Shown here in pieces: positions 16,514 to 25,566 of a DNA stretch of 64,000 nt. Numbering within the stretch: the first letter of the stretch is position 1; each line of letters opens with the position of its first letter. Below the pieces are notes generated by a model. It was not told the DNA's origin and did no database searches. It saw only the letters and a list, made by a program, of their open reading frames with translations. Location of the stretch: the NCBI RefSeq assembly GCF_034808145.1, contig NZ_JAXHGM010000002.1, positions 248,001 to 312,000 on the forward strand, read 5' to 3'. The translations under genes and the position numbers were made by a program. This DNA comes from Halorubellus sp034808145 (GTDB taxonomy: Archaea > Halobacteriota > Halobacteria > Halobacteriales > Natrialbaceae).

Positions 16514-17233
16514 CTATCGGGTCACGTGCACGGGTACCTCGACCGATTCCGTCGCACCCGCGTCGTCGGTCACCGACAGCGTCACCCGGAAGTTCCCGCG
16601 CCGCCGGAACGCGTGCTCCACGACCGCACCGGAACGGCTCTCGCGCCGGAACCGCCACTCGTACGCCACGACGTCCCCGTCCGGGTCCCACGAGTCGCGC
16701 GCGTCGAACGTCACCGGTTCCCCGGCGCGGACGACGTACCCGTCGTCGTACGTCCGCGCCGGCGACGCGTCGTGCACCGGCGTCGGCGACTCGTCGTACC
16801 GGTCGCGACCGAGGACGTGCAGGTCGACGCTCGCCGACGCGGTGCGTCCCGCCTCGTCCGTCACCGCGAGTTCGACCGTCGCGACGCCGCCGCCGCGCTC
16901 GAACGCGTGATGCACGCGCTCCCCGTCGACGGACTCGTCGCCGACCGTCCAGACGTAGGACGCCACCGGTTCGGCGGACTCCGTCCCCGAGGCGTCGAAC
17001 GTGATGGCATCGCCGGCGCGCACGACGAGGTCGTCGTCTCGGCGTCGCGCGCCCACGACCGCCACGTCCGGCTCGACGCGGCCGCCACTGCAGTCGTCGC
17101 CTCGGTCCATCGGGTCGCGCTCCCGCGAGGCGCCGTCGCCCGCGCGGTCGGCGACGCCGAGACCGGTCGCACCGGCGGCCGCGGTACCGGCGTGTTCGAG
17201 GACGCTCCGTCGGGTCAGCGTGCGTTCGAGCAT
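16514..17233 (-). CDS. Tat-exported protein with two PKD domains
   Basis: A 239-residue protein. The N-terminus carries a twin-arginine signal (TRRSVLEHAG) followed by an Ala/Gly-rich segment. Two PKD-type beta-sandwich domains follow, each with the pattern [A/R]GDAITFDAS / AGEPVTFDAR, then YVW or YEWR, then HxF and a VTLSVTDDAG-like last strand. PKD domains act in protein or polysaccharide contact at the cell surface. No catalytic domain is present. The ATG at 17231-17233 directly precedes the Tat motif; a longer reading upstream has no signal character. It neighbours tRNA-Val, a common place for acquired genes. Confidence 0.75.
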   Translation of the reverse strand: MLERTLTRRSVLEHAGTAAAGATGLGVADRAGDGASRERDPMDRGDDCSGGRVEPDVAVVGARRRDDDLVVRAGDAITFDASGTESAEPVASYVWTVGDESVDGERVHHAFERGGGVATVELAVTDEAGRTASASVDLHVLGRDRYDESPTPVHDASPARTYDDGYVVRAGEPVTFDARDSWDPDGDVVAYEWRFRRESRSGAVVEHAFRRRGNFRVTLSVTDDAGATESVEVPVHVTR

Positions 17234-17416
17234 GACGCCGACGCTGGCCGCCCCCTCTGACTTGAACCCTCGCGTCCGGCCGTTCCGGCTCCCGCGTCCG
17301 ACCGTCCCGATTCCTGCGTCCGACCATCTCCGCTCACCTCGTCTCTCCTCATCTCCCGCGGACGGCCGTCTCGTGTGGTGTGCTAGCAGGATTTGGTGCA
17401 CCCACCGTCGGTACGC

Positions 17417-17445
17417 TTAAGTTGATGTACGAATTTGTACATCGT
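17417..17445 (+). promoter_or_regulatory. trp promoter TATA element with palindromic candidate operator
   Basis: A CTTAAG TATA-like element lies at about 17418-17423. Immediately downstream is a perfect inverted repeat: GATGTAC (17426-17432), spacer GAATTT, GTACATC (17439-17445). The repeat covers the expected transcription start, about 30 bp before the trpD ATG at 17475, so a protein bound here would block initiation. The binding protein is unknown. Confidence 0.6.
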
Positions 17446-17474
17446 AAGACGAACCCGTTCATTAGTGATTCACT

Positions 17475-18506
17475 ATGCAGGACTACATCGAGCGCGTGAC
17501 CGACGGCACCGACCTCACACAGGACCAGGCCCGCGACGCCGCCACCGCGGTGTTCGAGGACGCCACCGAGGCACAGATCGGCGCGCTGCTCTCGGGCCTG
17601 CGCGCGAAAGGCGAGACCGAGGCCGAGATCGCCGGGTTCGCCGAGGGCATGCGCGACGCCGCCCGAACCATCGACCCCGACCGCGCGCCGCTCGTCGACA
17701 CGTGCGGCACCGGCGGCGACGACTACGACACCATCAACGTCTCCACGACGAGCGCGATGGTCGCCGCCGGCGCCGGCGTCCCCGTCGCCAAACACGGGAA
17801 CTACTCCGTCTCCTCCTCGTCGGGGAGCGCGGACGTCCTCGAAGAGGCCGGCGTCGACGTCGACGCGGAACCGCCCGCTGTCGAATCCCAGATCGAGGCC
17901 GACGGCGTCGGGTTCATGCTCGCGACCGTCTTCCACCCCGCGATGAAGGCCGTCATCGGCCCGCGGAAGGAACTCGGAATGCGCACCATCTTCAACGCCC
18001 TCGGCCCCCTGACCAATCCAGCGGGCGCGAACGCGCAGGTCGTCGGCGTCTACGACCCCGACCTCGTCCCCGTCCTCGCTCGCGCACTCGCCCGGATGGA
18101 CGTCGAGCGCGCGCTCGTCGTCCACGGCAGCGGCATGGACGAGATAGCCATCCACGACGAGACCGTCGTCGCCGAGGTCACCGGCGACAGCGTCGAGGAG
18201 TACACCCTCGAACCGAGCGACCTCGGCCTGGAGCGCGCCCCCGTCGACGCCGTCGCCGGCGGGACGCCGACGGAGAACGCCGCGGACATGACGGGCATCC
18301 TCGAAGGCACCGTCGACGGGGCGAAGCGCGACATCATCCTGGCGAACGCGGGCGCCGCGATCTACGTCGCCGGCGAAGCCGAGTCGCTCACCGACGGCGT
18401 CGCGGCGGCGCGGGAGGCCATCGAGTCCGGCGCGGCCGCGTCGAAACTCGCCGACCTCCGGGGCGAGGCGTCGACGGCCGCGACGGCCGAAGCGGGCGCG
18501 GACTAG
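17475..18506 (+). CDS. trpD: Anthranilate phosphoribosyltransferase
   Basis: A 343-residue enzyme that transfers phosphoribose from PRPP to anthranilate, the second step of tryptophan synthesis. Key motifs are present: GTGGD at residues 78-82, NVST at 88-91, KHGN at 106-109, and the SSSSGSADVLE stretch that binds PRPP and magnesium. It is the first gene of trpD-F-E-G, the arrangement known from Haloferax, with trpF starting 3 bp after its stop. Confidence 0.95.
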   Translation: MQDYIERVTDGTDLTQDQARDAATAVFEDATEAQIGALLSGLRAKGETEAEIAGFAEGMRDAARTIDPDRAPLVDTCGTGGDDYDTINVSTTSAMVAAGAGVPVAKHGNYSVSSSSGSADVLEEAGVDVDAEPPAVESQIEADGVGFMLATVFHPAMKAVIGPRKELGMRTIFNALGPLTNPAGANAQVVGVYDPDLVPVLARALARMDVERALVVHGSGMDEIAIHDETVVAEVTGDSVEEYTLEPSDLGLERAPVDAVAGGTPTENAADMTGILEGTVDGAKRDIILANAGAAIYVAGEAESLTDGVAAAREAIESGAAASKLADLRGEASTAATAEAGAD

Positions 18507-18508
18507 CG

Positions 18509-19189
18509 ATGACGCGAACGAAGGTCTGTGGCCTGACGCGCGAACCGGACGTGGACGCGGCGGTCGACGCGGGCGCGGACGCCCTCGGGTTCGTCGTCGA
18601 CGTCCCCGTCGACACGCCCCGCGAGGTCGGCGTCGAGCGCGCCGCGGACCTCGTCGCGCGCGTCCCGCCGTTCGCGACGACGGTCCTGGTGACGATGCCG
18701 ACCACGCCACAGCGCGCGGTCGACCTCGTCGCGCGCGTCGACCCGGACGTCGTCCAGTGCCACGGCGACCTGTCGCCGGGCGACGTCGCGTACCTCCGGT
18801 CGCGCGTCGAATCGCGCGTCCTGAAGGCCGTCGACGCGGACGACGTCGAGTCCGCGCGACGGTACGAGGACGTCGCGGACGCGCTCCTCGTCGACTCCGC
18901 GGACGCCGACGGCGGCGGCGGGACCGGCGAGACCCACGACTGGGAGCGGACGCGCGACGCGGTCGGCGACCTCGACGCGCCCGTCATCCTCGCGGGCGGG
19001 TTGACGCCGGCGAACGTCGCGAACGCCATCGACGTCGTCGGCCCGTTCGCGGTCGACGTCGCGAGCGGCGTCGAGGAGTCGGGCGGCGTGAAGGATTACG
19101 ACCGCGTGCGCGAGTTCGTCGACGCGGTCGACGCGGCGACGCGCGCTGCGCGCGCGGAGGACCGCGACGAGGAGGTGGCGTCGGCGTGA
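18509..19189 (+). CDS. trpF: Phosphoribosylanthranilate isomerase
   Basis: A 226-residue TIM-barrel enzyme that performs the Amadori rearrangement in tryptophan synthesis. KVCGLTREPD at the N-terminus carries the catalytic Cys, VQCHGD is the central strand motif, VDSA near residue 130 precedes the catalytic Asp region, and LAGGLTPANV plus DVASGVE form the phosphate site. The ATG is two bases after the trpD stop. Its own stop overlaps the trpE GTG start. Confidence 0.93.
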   Translation: MTRTKVCGLTREPDVDAAVDAGADALGFVVDVPVDTPREVGVERAADLVARVPPFATTVLVTMPTTPQRAVDLVARVDPDVVQCHGDLSPGDVAYLRSRVESRVLKAVDADDVESARRYEDVADALLVDSADADGGGGTGETHDWERTRDAVGDLDAPVILAGGLTPANVANAIDVVGPFAVDVASGVEESGGVKDYDRVREFVDAVDAATRAARAEDRDEEVASA

Positions 19190-20901
19190 CTGACGAGTCC
19201 ACCGGGAGCGCCTCGCTGGCGCCGGACCGCGAGTCGTTCGAGACGCTCGCCGAGCACGCGCTCCGCGACGGCGGCCCCGCGGTGGTGCGTGCGAGCGTCG
19301 AACTGGACGTGGACGTCACGCCGCTCGGCGCGTACGCCGCGCTGACGGGCCGGACCGCGGAACCGCCCGGGTCCGACGACGACTACGCGTTCCTGCTGGA
19401 GAGCGCGGAGAAGGTCCCGTCGAGCGACCCCGCGGGCGCGTTCCGGCCCGCGGGCGCGGACGACCACGAGGACGGCGCGAGCCGGCACGCGCGGTACTCG
19501 TTCGTCGGGTACGACCCGGCCGCGGTCGTCACCGTCGACGGGAGCGACGTCGACGTGGACGTCCTCGGGAGCGACCGGTACGAGCCCCTCGTCGACCCCG
19601 ACGGCGTCGCGGCCGCGACGACCGACGGCGCGAGTTCGGCGTCGGCAGCGGGCGACGTCGACGTCTTCGACCGGCTGCGGGCGGCGATGCCGGACGCCGA
19701 GACGGCGGGGTTCCCGACCGGGGACCGACAGCACCTCCAGGGCGGGCTCGTCGGCTTCCTCGGGTACGACGCGGTGTACGACGCGTTCCTCGACGAGGTC
19801 GGCGTCCAACGCCCGGAATCGCGGTTCCCGGACGCGCAGTTCGTGCTGTCGACGAAGACGCTCGTGTTCGACGACGTCGCCGAGTCCCTCGAACTCGTGT
19901 TCACGCCCGTGCTCTCGACCGACGAGGACCCCGGCGTCGTCTACGACGTCCTCGAAGGAGAGGCCGAGCGCGTGAGCGAGTGCCTCGCGAGCGCGGACGC
20001 CCTCGAGACGAGCGGGTTCGTCCGCGAGCGCGAACGCGCGGGCAGCCGAGAGGCCTACGAGGAATCGGTGGCGACGGCCAAGGAGCACGTGCTCGACGGC
20101 GACGTCTACCAGGCCGTCCTCTCCCGGACGCGCGAGCTCGACGGGCAGGTGGACGCGCTCGGGCTCTACGAGTCCCTGCGCGAGGTGAACCCGTCGCCGT
20201 ACATGTACCTGCTCGGGCACGACGACCTGGACGTCGTCGGCGCGAGCCCGGAGACGCTCGTGAGCGTGCGCGGCGACGAGGTCGTCGCGAACCCGATCGC
20301 GGGCACCATCGAGCGCGGCGACAGCCCCGTCGAGGACCGCGCGCTTGCAGGGGAACTGCTCGCGGACGCGAAGGAGCGCGCCGAGCACACGATGCTCGTC
20401 GACCTCGCGCGGAACGACGTCCGGCGCGTCTCCGAGTCGGGGAGCGTCCGCGTCGACGAGTTCATGAACGTCCTCAAGTACAGTCACGTCCAGCACATCG
20501 AGTCGACCGTGACGGGCGAACTCGCGCCGGATTCGGACGCGTTCGACGCGACGCGCGCGAGCTTCCCGGCCGGGACGCTCTCGGGTGCGCCGAAGATCCG
20601 CGCGATGGAGGTCGTGGACGCCCTGGAGGACGACCCCCGTGGCGTCTACGGTGGCGGCGTCGGGTACTACTCGTGGACGGGCGACGCGGACGTCGCCATC
20701 GTCATCCGGACCGCGACCGTCGAGGACGAGGGCGAGTACGACCGCGTCACCGTCCGCGCCGGCGCGGGCGTCGTCGCGGACAGCGACCCGGCGAGCGAGT
20801 ACGACGAGACCGAACAGAAGATGCGCGGCGTCCTCGACGCGCTCGAACGCATCGAGGTGGACCCGGACCGGGACGCCCCCAAGCCCGAGGTGTCACGATG
20901 A
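19186..20901 (+). CDS. trpE: Anthranilate synthase component I
   Basis: A 571-residue chorismate-utilising enzyme that forms anthranilate with TrpG. The C-terminal half has the family signatures: ANPIAGTIERG, ELLADAKERAEHTMLVDLAR, and GTLSGAPKIRAMEV, then YSWTGDADVAIVIRTA. Near the N-terminus LLES (residues 70-73) is the classical feedback site for tryptophan. Translation starts at a GTG overlapping the trpF stop (GTGA), so the genes are coupled. Length is typical. Confidence 0.95.
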   Translation: MTDESTGSASLAPDRESFETLAEHALRDGGPAVVRASVELDVDVTPLGAYAALTGRTAEPPGSDDDYAFLLESAEKVPSSDPAGAFRPAGADDHEDGASRHARYSFVGYDPAAVVTVDGSDVDVDVLGSDRYEPLVDPDGVAAATTDGASSASAAGDVDVFDRLRAAMPDAETAGFPTGDRQHLQGGLVGFLGYDAVYDAFLDEVGVQRPESRFPDAQFVLSTKTLVFDDVAESLELVFTPVLSTDEDPGVVYDVLEGEAERVSECLASADALETSGFVRERERAGSREAYEESVATAKEHVLDGDVYQAVLSRTRELDGQVDALGLYESLREVNPSPYMYLLGHDDLDVVGASPETLVSVRGDEVVANPIAGTIERGDSPVEDRALAGELLADAKERAEHTMLVDLARNDVRRVSESGSVRVDEFMNVLKYSHVQHIESTVTGELAPDSDAFDATRASFPAGTLSGAPKIRAMEVVDALEDDPRGVYGGGVGYYSWTGDADVAIVIRTATVEDEGEYDRVTVRAGAGVVADSDPASEYDETEQKMRGVLDALERIEVDPDRDAPKPEVSR

Positions 20902-21572
20902 GGGTCCTGTTCGTGGACAACTTCGACTCGTTCACGTACAACCTCGTCGAGTACGTCGAGTCGTCGCTGCTCGCGACGCGTCCCGCCGACGAGGTGGTGG
21001 TCGACGTGGTGCGGAACACCGCGACCGTCGACGACGTCCGCGCGTTCGACCCGGACGCAATCGTCGTCTCGCCCGGCCCGGGGCATCCGAAGAACGAGCG
21101 CGACGTCGGCGTGACGACGGACGTCTTCCGCGACGTCAGCCCGGACGTCCCGACGCTCGGGGTGTGTCTCGGGCTGGAAGCGGCGGTGTACGAGTACGGC
21201 GGGACGGTCGGTCGTGCGCCGGAGCCCGTGCACGGGAAGGCGTGGCCGATCGCGCACGACGGCCGCGGCGTGTTCGCGGGCATCGAGCAGGGGTTCTCCG
21301 CGGGCCGGTATCACTCGCTCGTCGCGAGCGAGGTCCCGGAGTGCTTCGCGGTGTCCGCGACGACCGACCACAGCGACGAGGGCCCGAGTGGCGTGGACGT
21401 CGCGACCGACGGCGGCGTTCGAGCGAGCGCGGCCCGCGAGGACGACGACGCGCTCGTCATGGGCGTCCGGCATCGCGAACACCCCCTCTCGTGCGTGCAG
21501 TTCCACCCGGAGAGCGTCCTCACCGGGAAGGGCCACGACGTCGTCGAGAACTTCCTCTCGCTCGTCGACTGA
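20898..21572 (+). CDS. trpG: Anthranilate synthase component II (glutamine amidotransferase)
   Basis: A 224-residue class I glutaminase that supplies ammonia to TrpE. It begins VLFVDNFDSFTYNLVEY. The catalytic Cys lies in GVCLGLEA, and the His-Glu pair lies in QFHPES near the C-terminus. The residues after the nucleophile are unusual (LGLEA instead of the common LGHQA). An ATGA overlap couples it to trpE. It is the last gene of the operon. Confidence 0.94.
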   Translation: MRVLFVDNFDSFTYNLVEYVESSLLATRPADEVVVDVVRNTATVDDVRAFDPDAIVVSPGPGHPKNERDVGVTTDVFRDVSPDVPTLGVCLGLEAAVYEYGGTVGRAPEPVHGKAWPIAHDGRGVFAGIEQGFSAGRYHSLVASEVPECFAVSATTDHSDEGPSGVDVATDGGVRASAAREDDDALVMGVRHREHPLSCVQFHPESVLTGKGHDVVENFLSLVD

Positions 21573-21610
21573 CGGCGTCGACTCTGGTCGCCGTCCGTTC
21601 TCGCGGGTCC

Positions 21611-21847
21611 CTACGCCAGGAGCGACGCGACGTCGACGAACGCGGTTCCGGGAAGGCCGAGCGGGTCGATACCGAGCGTGACGTCGAGCGCGTAGAGGAG
21701 CCCGAGGACGATCGCGGCGACGATGCCGACGCGGATGGCGATGGCGACCGCGACGCGGACGAGCAACACGACGACCACGAGCGCGACGAGCGCGATGACC
21801 GCGAGCGCCAGCGCGTCGAACCCGAAGGCCACCTGGAGTGGGAACAT
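21611..21847 (-). CDS. Small membrane protein
   Basis: A 78-residue, very hydrophobic protein with two or three helices rich in Val, Ala and Ile (about 5-45) and a C-terminal segment ending in VASLLA. The ATG at 21845-21847 is preceded by an AAACTTATG element about 25 bp upstream, which favours a leaderless start there. It is convergent with trpG. No family recognised. Confidence 0.6.
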   Translation of the reverse strand: MFPLQVAFGFDALALAVIALVALVVVVLLVRVAVAIAIRVGIVAAIVLGLLYALDVTLGIDPLGLPGTAFVDVASLLA

Positions 21848-21876
21848 ATCCGATTCCAGACCCACGGCGGGCATAA

Positions 21877-21990
21877 GTTTGTGGGCAAGGTCGTGTGGTC
21901 GAGCGGTCGCTGGGCTCCGGCACCGTCGGGTTCAGCGTCCGCGAGGACACGGCGACGTCCTTCGACGACGTCCGCGTCGAAGCGCGCTGA
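21877..21990 (+). pseudogene. Possible 3' remnant of a beta-sandwich protein gene
   Basis: A short open frame without a usable start ends at TGA 21988-21990. Its last residues (GSGTVGFSVREDTATSFDDV, then RVEAR) look like the closing strands of a laminin-G/DUF1080-type concanavalin fold, where FDDVRV commonly ends the domain. The upstream part is cut by the promoter region of the opposing gene. A pattern match of this length can arise by chance. Confidence 0.35.
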
Positions 21991-22024
21991 CATCGTCACC
22001 GGTACCCGCCCGCGGTCGACGGTG

Positions 22025-22093
22025 GTGTCGGTTCGTGGTCGAAGCTGGCGCCGGTTCGGGGTCGAAGTTGGTGTCGGTTCGTGGTCGGCGTCG
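22025..22093. repeat. 23-bp tandem repeat, three imperfect units
   Basis: Units begin at 22025, 22048 and 22071, each with the core CGGTTCG followed by GGTCG. The array follows the remnant reading frame that ends at 21990. It has the same period as the array at 5878-5923 but a different sequence. Confidence 0.65.
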
Positions 22094-22199
22094 TCGTCCG
22101 TGCTGACCGGTCCCGCGCCTTCACTTTCACTCTGGTTTGGGAGGGTTCAAGTCGCTCCCTCACGAACGCTCTCACAGAGATGATTCCGAGTGCCCGGTA

Positions 22200-22371
22200 G
22201 CGACAGCGCCACAATTAAAACAGGGTTGTGCAACATCAATCGGAGTGGAAATCCGACCATTTATGGTACCTTCGCGTGTACCAAATCTTCGTCTCGAACG
22301 ATGCATATGACACCATCTACAGCCGCCGAAAACGCCCGCAAGCTCGATGCTGCGGGCGGAGAGGGGAAGCG
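22200..22371 (+). promoter_or_regulatory. Promoter and leader region of the ribonucleotide reductase gene
   Basis: The 524 bp before nrdJ hold no large gene. Two TATA-like elements are seen: ACAATTAAAAC at about 22210-22220 and CATTTATGG at 22257-22265. Between them are a GTTG-TG-CAAC palindrome (22225-22234) and a TCGGA...TCCGA inverted repeat (22240-22256), both plausible operator sites. I could not find the conserved elements of a cobalamin riboswitch, although the enzyme is B12-dependent. Confidence 0.45.
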
Positions 22372-22375
22372 ATGA
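22301..22375 (+). CDS. Candidate 24-residue leader or small protein coupled to nrdJ
   Basis: An open frame of 24 codons starts at ATG 22301 (or 22307) and ends in TGA 22373-22375, overlapping the nrdJ ATG as ATGA. This is the same coupling seen inside the operons of this window. The predicted product is hydrophilic, with PSTAAENARKLDAAGG in its middle. It may be a real small protein, a regulatory upstream frame, or chance. A ribosome-binding site is not obvious. Confidence 0.4.
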   Translation: MHMTPSTAAENARKLDAAGGEGKR

Positions 22376-25300
22376 GTCGGTCGAACGTCGGAGCGGACGA
22401 GGTCGACCTGCCGATCAAGCGAACCGAGGGCGAGACGCTGGAGGACCGCCTCACGGGGAACGCGTACCACAACATCCTGCCGGCGCGCTACCTCCGCAAG
22501 GACGCGAACGGCGACCTCATCGAGGAACAGGAGGACCTCTTCGTTCGCGTCTCGAAGAACATCGCGCTCGCGGAAGCCGTCTACGAGGCCGACAACCGGG
22601 ACGTGACCGTCGAGGTCACGCCCGACCAACTCAAGCCCGACCACCCGCGCCGCGACGAGCTCGCCGAGGAGGTCTTCGGGAAGGGCACCACCGTCGACGA
22701 CGACGCGACCACCGAGCTCTCGGTGTACAACGTCAACAAGTTCGCGTACGACACCGTCGTCCCCGAGCTCCCCGGCGCCGTCCGCGAGCACGTCGAGGAG
22801 AAGGCCGACGAGTTCCAGGGCCTCATGGAGAACCTCTCGTTCATGCCGAACTCGCCGACGCTCATGAACGCGGGCGACGAGCTCCAGCAGCTCTCGGCGT
22901 GCTTCGTCGACTCGCCCGAGGACGACATCGACGACATCCACCAGACCGCCAAGGAGGCCGCGCAGGTCTTCCAGTCCGGCGGCGGCATGGGGTACGCGTT
23001 CTGGCGGCTGCGGCCGTACGGCGACGCCGTCGGCTCCACCGGCGGCATCGCCTCCGGCCCCATCACGTTCATGCGGACGTACGACCAGATGTGCGAAACC
23101 ATCGCACAGGGTGGGGCGCGTCGCGGCGCACAGATGGGCGTCATGCGCATCAGTCACCCGGACGTCATCCAGTTCATCCACGCGAAGAACAAGGACGTCA
23201 GTCTCGCGCACTCGCTGCGACTCAACGACCCGGACGACTACACGCACAACTCCTTCGCGGACGCGCTCGAGGAAGCGCGGGAACTCATCGACGACGACGG
23301 GAAAGTCCCGAAGCACCTCCGGAACGCCGTCGAAGGCCACCTCTCTAACTTCAACATCTCCGTCGGCGTCACCGACGACTTCATGGACGCGCTCGACGCC
23401 GGCGAGGAGTTCACGTTCACGAACCCCCGCACGGGCGAACCGCACGTCGCGACCGCGGAGACCGAGGAGCTCTACCAGATGTTCGGGCTCGGCGAGCACG
23501 TCGAGGTCGGCGAGGAGCTCTCCATCCCCGCCGAAGCGATCTGGGACGACGTCATCGAGGGCGCGCACGAGAACGGCGAACCCGGCGTCATCTACCTCGA
23601 ACGCGTCAACAAGAAGCACTCCTTCGACGTCGAAGAGCACCCCGAGCACCGCATCCTCGCGACGAACCCCTGCGGCGAGCAGCCGCTCGAGGAGTACGAG
23701 GCGTGCAACCTCGGGCACATCAACCTCTCGACGCTCGCGGACCTGGACGCGCCGGACTGGCGCGTCTGGTACGACGAGCACGGCGACGAGTACGCGGACC
23801 TCGAGAGCGCGGTCGACGCGTTCCTCGACGAGGCCATCGACGTCGAGGAGTTCGAGCGCCGCATCGACCTCGGCACGCGGTTCCTGGAGAACGTCGTCAC
23901 GATGTCGGACTTCCCGGTGCCGAAGATCGAGGAGAAGGTCCGCGAGATGCGGAAAATCGGGCTGGGCGTCATGGGGCTCGCGCAGCTGTACATCCAGCTC
24001 GGGATGCGCTACGGCTCGGAGGTGTCGAACGAGGTCGCGAGCCAGTTGATGACGCACATCAACCACGAGTCGAAGTGGACGAGTCACGAGCTCGCCCAGG
24101 AACGCGGTGCGTTCGCGGACTACGCGGATTCGAAGTACGCGGACCCGACGGCGTACGCGGAGTGGTTCGAGCACCACACCGGCCTGGACGCCGAGGAGTG
24201 GGCCGACGGCTTCTCCATCCGGAACCACAACACGACGACCATCGCGCCCACCGGGACCACCAGCATGGTCGGGAACACCACGGGCGGCTGCGAGCCCATC
24301 TACAACGTCGCGTACTACAAGAACGTCAGCGACGACGTGCAGGGCGACGAGATGCTCGTCGAGTTCGACGATTACTTCCTGCGCGTCCTGGAGGCGAACG
24401 ACATCGACGTCGACGCCGTGAAGGCGGAGGCCCAGGAGCAGATGGCGTCGAACGCGTTCGACGGCGTGGAGGGACTGGAGACGGTCCCGGACGCCATCGG
24501 CGAGCTGTTCGTCGTCACGTCCGACCTCGAGGGCAAGGACCACGCGGCCGTTCAGTGTGCGTGCCAGGACGGCGTGGACTCCGCGATATCGAAGACGTGT
24601 AACTTCCCGAACGACGCGTCGCCGGAGGACATGGACGAGGTGTACCGCTACATCTACGAGAACGGCGGGAAGGGCGTCACCGTCTACCGCGACGGGACGC
24701 GCTCGAAGCAGGTCCTCACGACGCGCGCGGACAACAAGGAGTTCGCGGACGAGGACGAGGCCGCGGAGGTGCTCGTCGAGCAGATCCAGGACGTCTTCGG
24801 CGGGATGGAGGCGTTCCTGGAGAACGACGACGTGCAGGCGGCGCTGACCGAGGAGGTCTCGGGGCTGCTCGCGGCCGCGGACGGCGACCGTCGCCGGAAG
24901 CGCGACCGGCCCGCGGCGCTCCGCGGCGTCAGCCAGCGCGTGAAGACCGGGTACGGGAAGCTGTACGTGACGATCAACGAGGACCCCGACAGCGGCGAGC
25001 CGTTCGAGGTGTTCGCGAACATCGGGCACTCCGGTGGGTTCACGAACTCCTTCACGGAGTCGCTCGGGAAGGTCATCTCGACGGCGCTCCAGGCGGGGGT
25101 CGACCCGGACGAGATCGTCGACGAGCTCTGCGGGACGCGGAGCCCGAAGGTGGCGTGGGACCGCGGCGAGCAGATCCAGTCCATCCCGGACGCCATCGGG
25201 ACGGCGATGCGCCGGTACCTCGACGACGACATCGACAAGCCCTACCCCGAGCAGGCGACGCTCGAGGAGGCGGCCGACGACGGCGACGCCGCGACCAAGC

Positions 25301-25506
25301 CCGACGGCGGGCCGACGGCCGCGGTGGACGCGTCGTCGCCGAGTCCGCCCGCTGAGGGCGAGCCGGCGGTCGAGGAGTCCAGCGACGCGGTCGACGACCT
25401 CATCGCGGCCGGAGAGAGCCCCGAGTGCCCCGAGTGCGGTGGGATGTCGCTCGCGTACACGGAGGGCTGCAAGACGTGCGAGTCCTGCGGTTGGTCGGAG
25501 TGCTGA
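22372..25506 (+). CDS. nrdJ: Class II (adenosylcobalamin-dependent) ribonucleoside-diphosphate reductase
   Basis: A 1044-residue enzyme that makes deoxyribonucleotides using a cobalamin-generated thiyl radical. The radical Cys434 lies in NPCGEQPLEEYEAC, with Asn432 and Glu436 nearby. The redox pair is Cys177 (LSACFVDSP) and Cys445 (ACNLGHINL). APTGTTSMVGNTTGGCEP is the phosphate-binding segment. The C-terminus is a Cys-rich tail (CPECGG, then CKTCESCGWSEC) typical of NrdJ, used for reduction or zinc binding. It is longer than minimal bacterial NrdJ but normal for archaea. The ATG at 22372 is preferred to upstream in-frame codons because the protein then begins with the usual hydrophilic lead into IKRTEGETLEDRL. 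Confidence 0.95.
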   Translation: MSRSNVGADEVDLPIKRTEGETLEDRLTGNAYHNILPARYLRKDANGDLIEEQEDLFVRVSKNIALAEAVYEADNRDVTVEVTPDQLKPDHPRRDELAEEVFGKGTTVDDDATTELSVYNVNKFAYDTVVPELPGAVREHVEEKADEFQGLMENLSFMPNSPTLMNAGDELQQLSACFVDSPEDDIDDIHQTAKEAAQVFQSGGGMGYAFWRLRPYGDAVGSTGGIASGPITFMRTYDQMCETIAQGGARRGAQMGVMRISHPDVIQFIHAKNKDVSLAHSLRLNDPDDYTHNSFADALEEARELIDDDGKVPKHLRNAVEGHLSNFNISVGVTDDFMDALDAGEEFTFTNPRTGEPHVATAETEELYQMFGLGEHVEVGEELSIPAEAIWDDVIEGAHENGEPGVIYLERVNKKHSFDVEEHPEHRILATNPCGEQPLEEYEACNLGHINLSTLADLDAPDWRVWYDEHGDEYADLESAVDAFLDEAIDVEEFERRIDLGTRFLENVVTMSDFPVPKIEEKVREMRKIGLGVMGLAQLYIQLGMRYGSEVSNEVASQLMTHINHESKWTSHELAQERGAFADYADSKYADPTAYAEWFEHHTGLDAEEWADGFSIRNHNTTTIAPTGTTSMVGNTTGGCEPIYNVAYYKNVSDDVQGDEMLVEFDDYFLRVLEANDIDVDAVKAEAQEQMASNAFDGVEGLETVPDAIGELFVVTSDLEGKDHAAVQCACQDGVDSAISKTCNFPNDASPEDMDEVYRYIYENGGKGVTVYRDGTRSKQVLTTRADNKEFADEDEAAEVLVEQIQDVFGGMEAFLENDDVQAALTEEVSGLLAAADGDRRRKRDRPAALRGVSQRVKTGYGKLYVTINEDPDSGEPFEVFANIGHSGGFTNSFTESLGKVISTALQAGVDPDEIVDELCGTRSPKVAWDRGEQIQSIPDAIGTAMRRYLDDDIDKPYPEQATLEEAADDGDAATKPDGGPTAAVDASSPSPPAEGEPAVEESSDAVDDLIAAGESPECPECGGMSLAYTEGCKTCESCGWSEC

Positions 25507-25566
25507 CCGGGTAGTCGCGGTTCCGCGACTCGCGGCTTTTTGTTCCGGGCGTCGTAGCTGTCGGGT

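Noticed and set aside
16119..16910. 263-codon open frame across tRNA-Val
   Set aside because: It runs through the tRNA and antisense to the PKD gene, and its residues are Arg/Ser-rich without a domain.
22200..22371. Cobalamin riboswitch before nrdJ
   Set aside because: I looked for the conserved B12-box and T-loop receptor elements and could not find them; such riboswitches are also not expected in haloarchaea. A covariance search would settle it.
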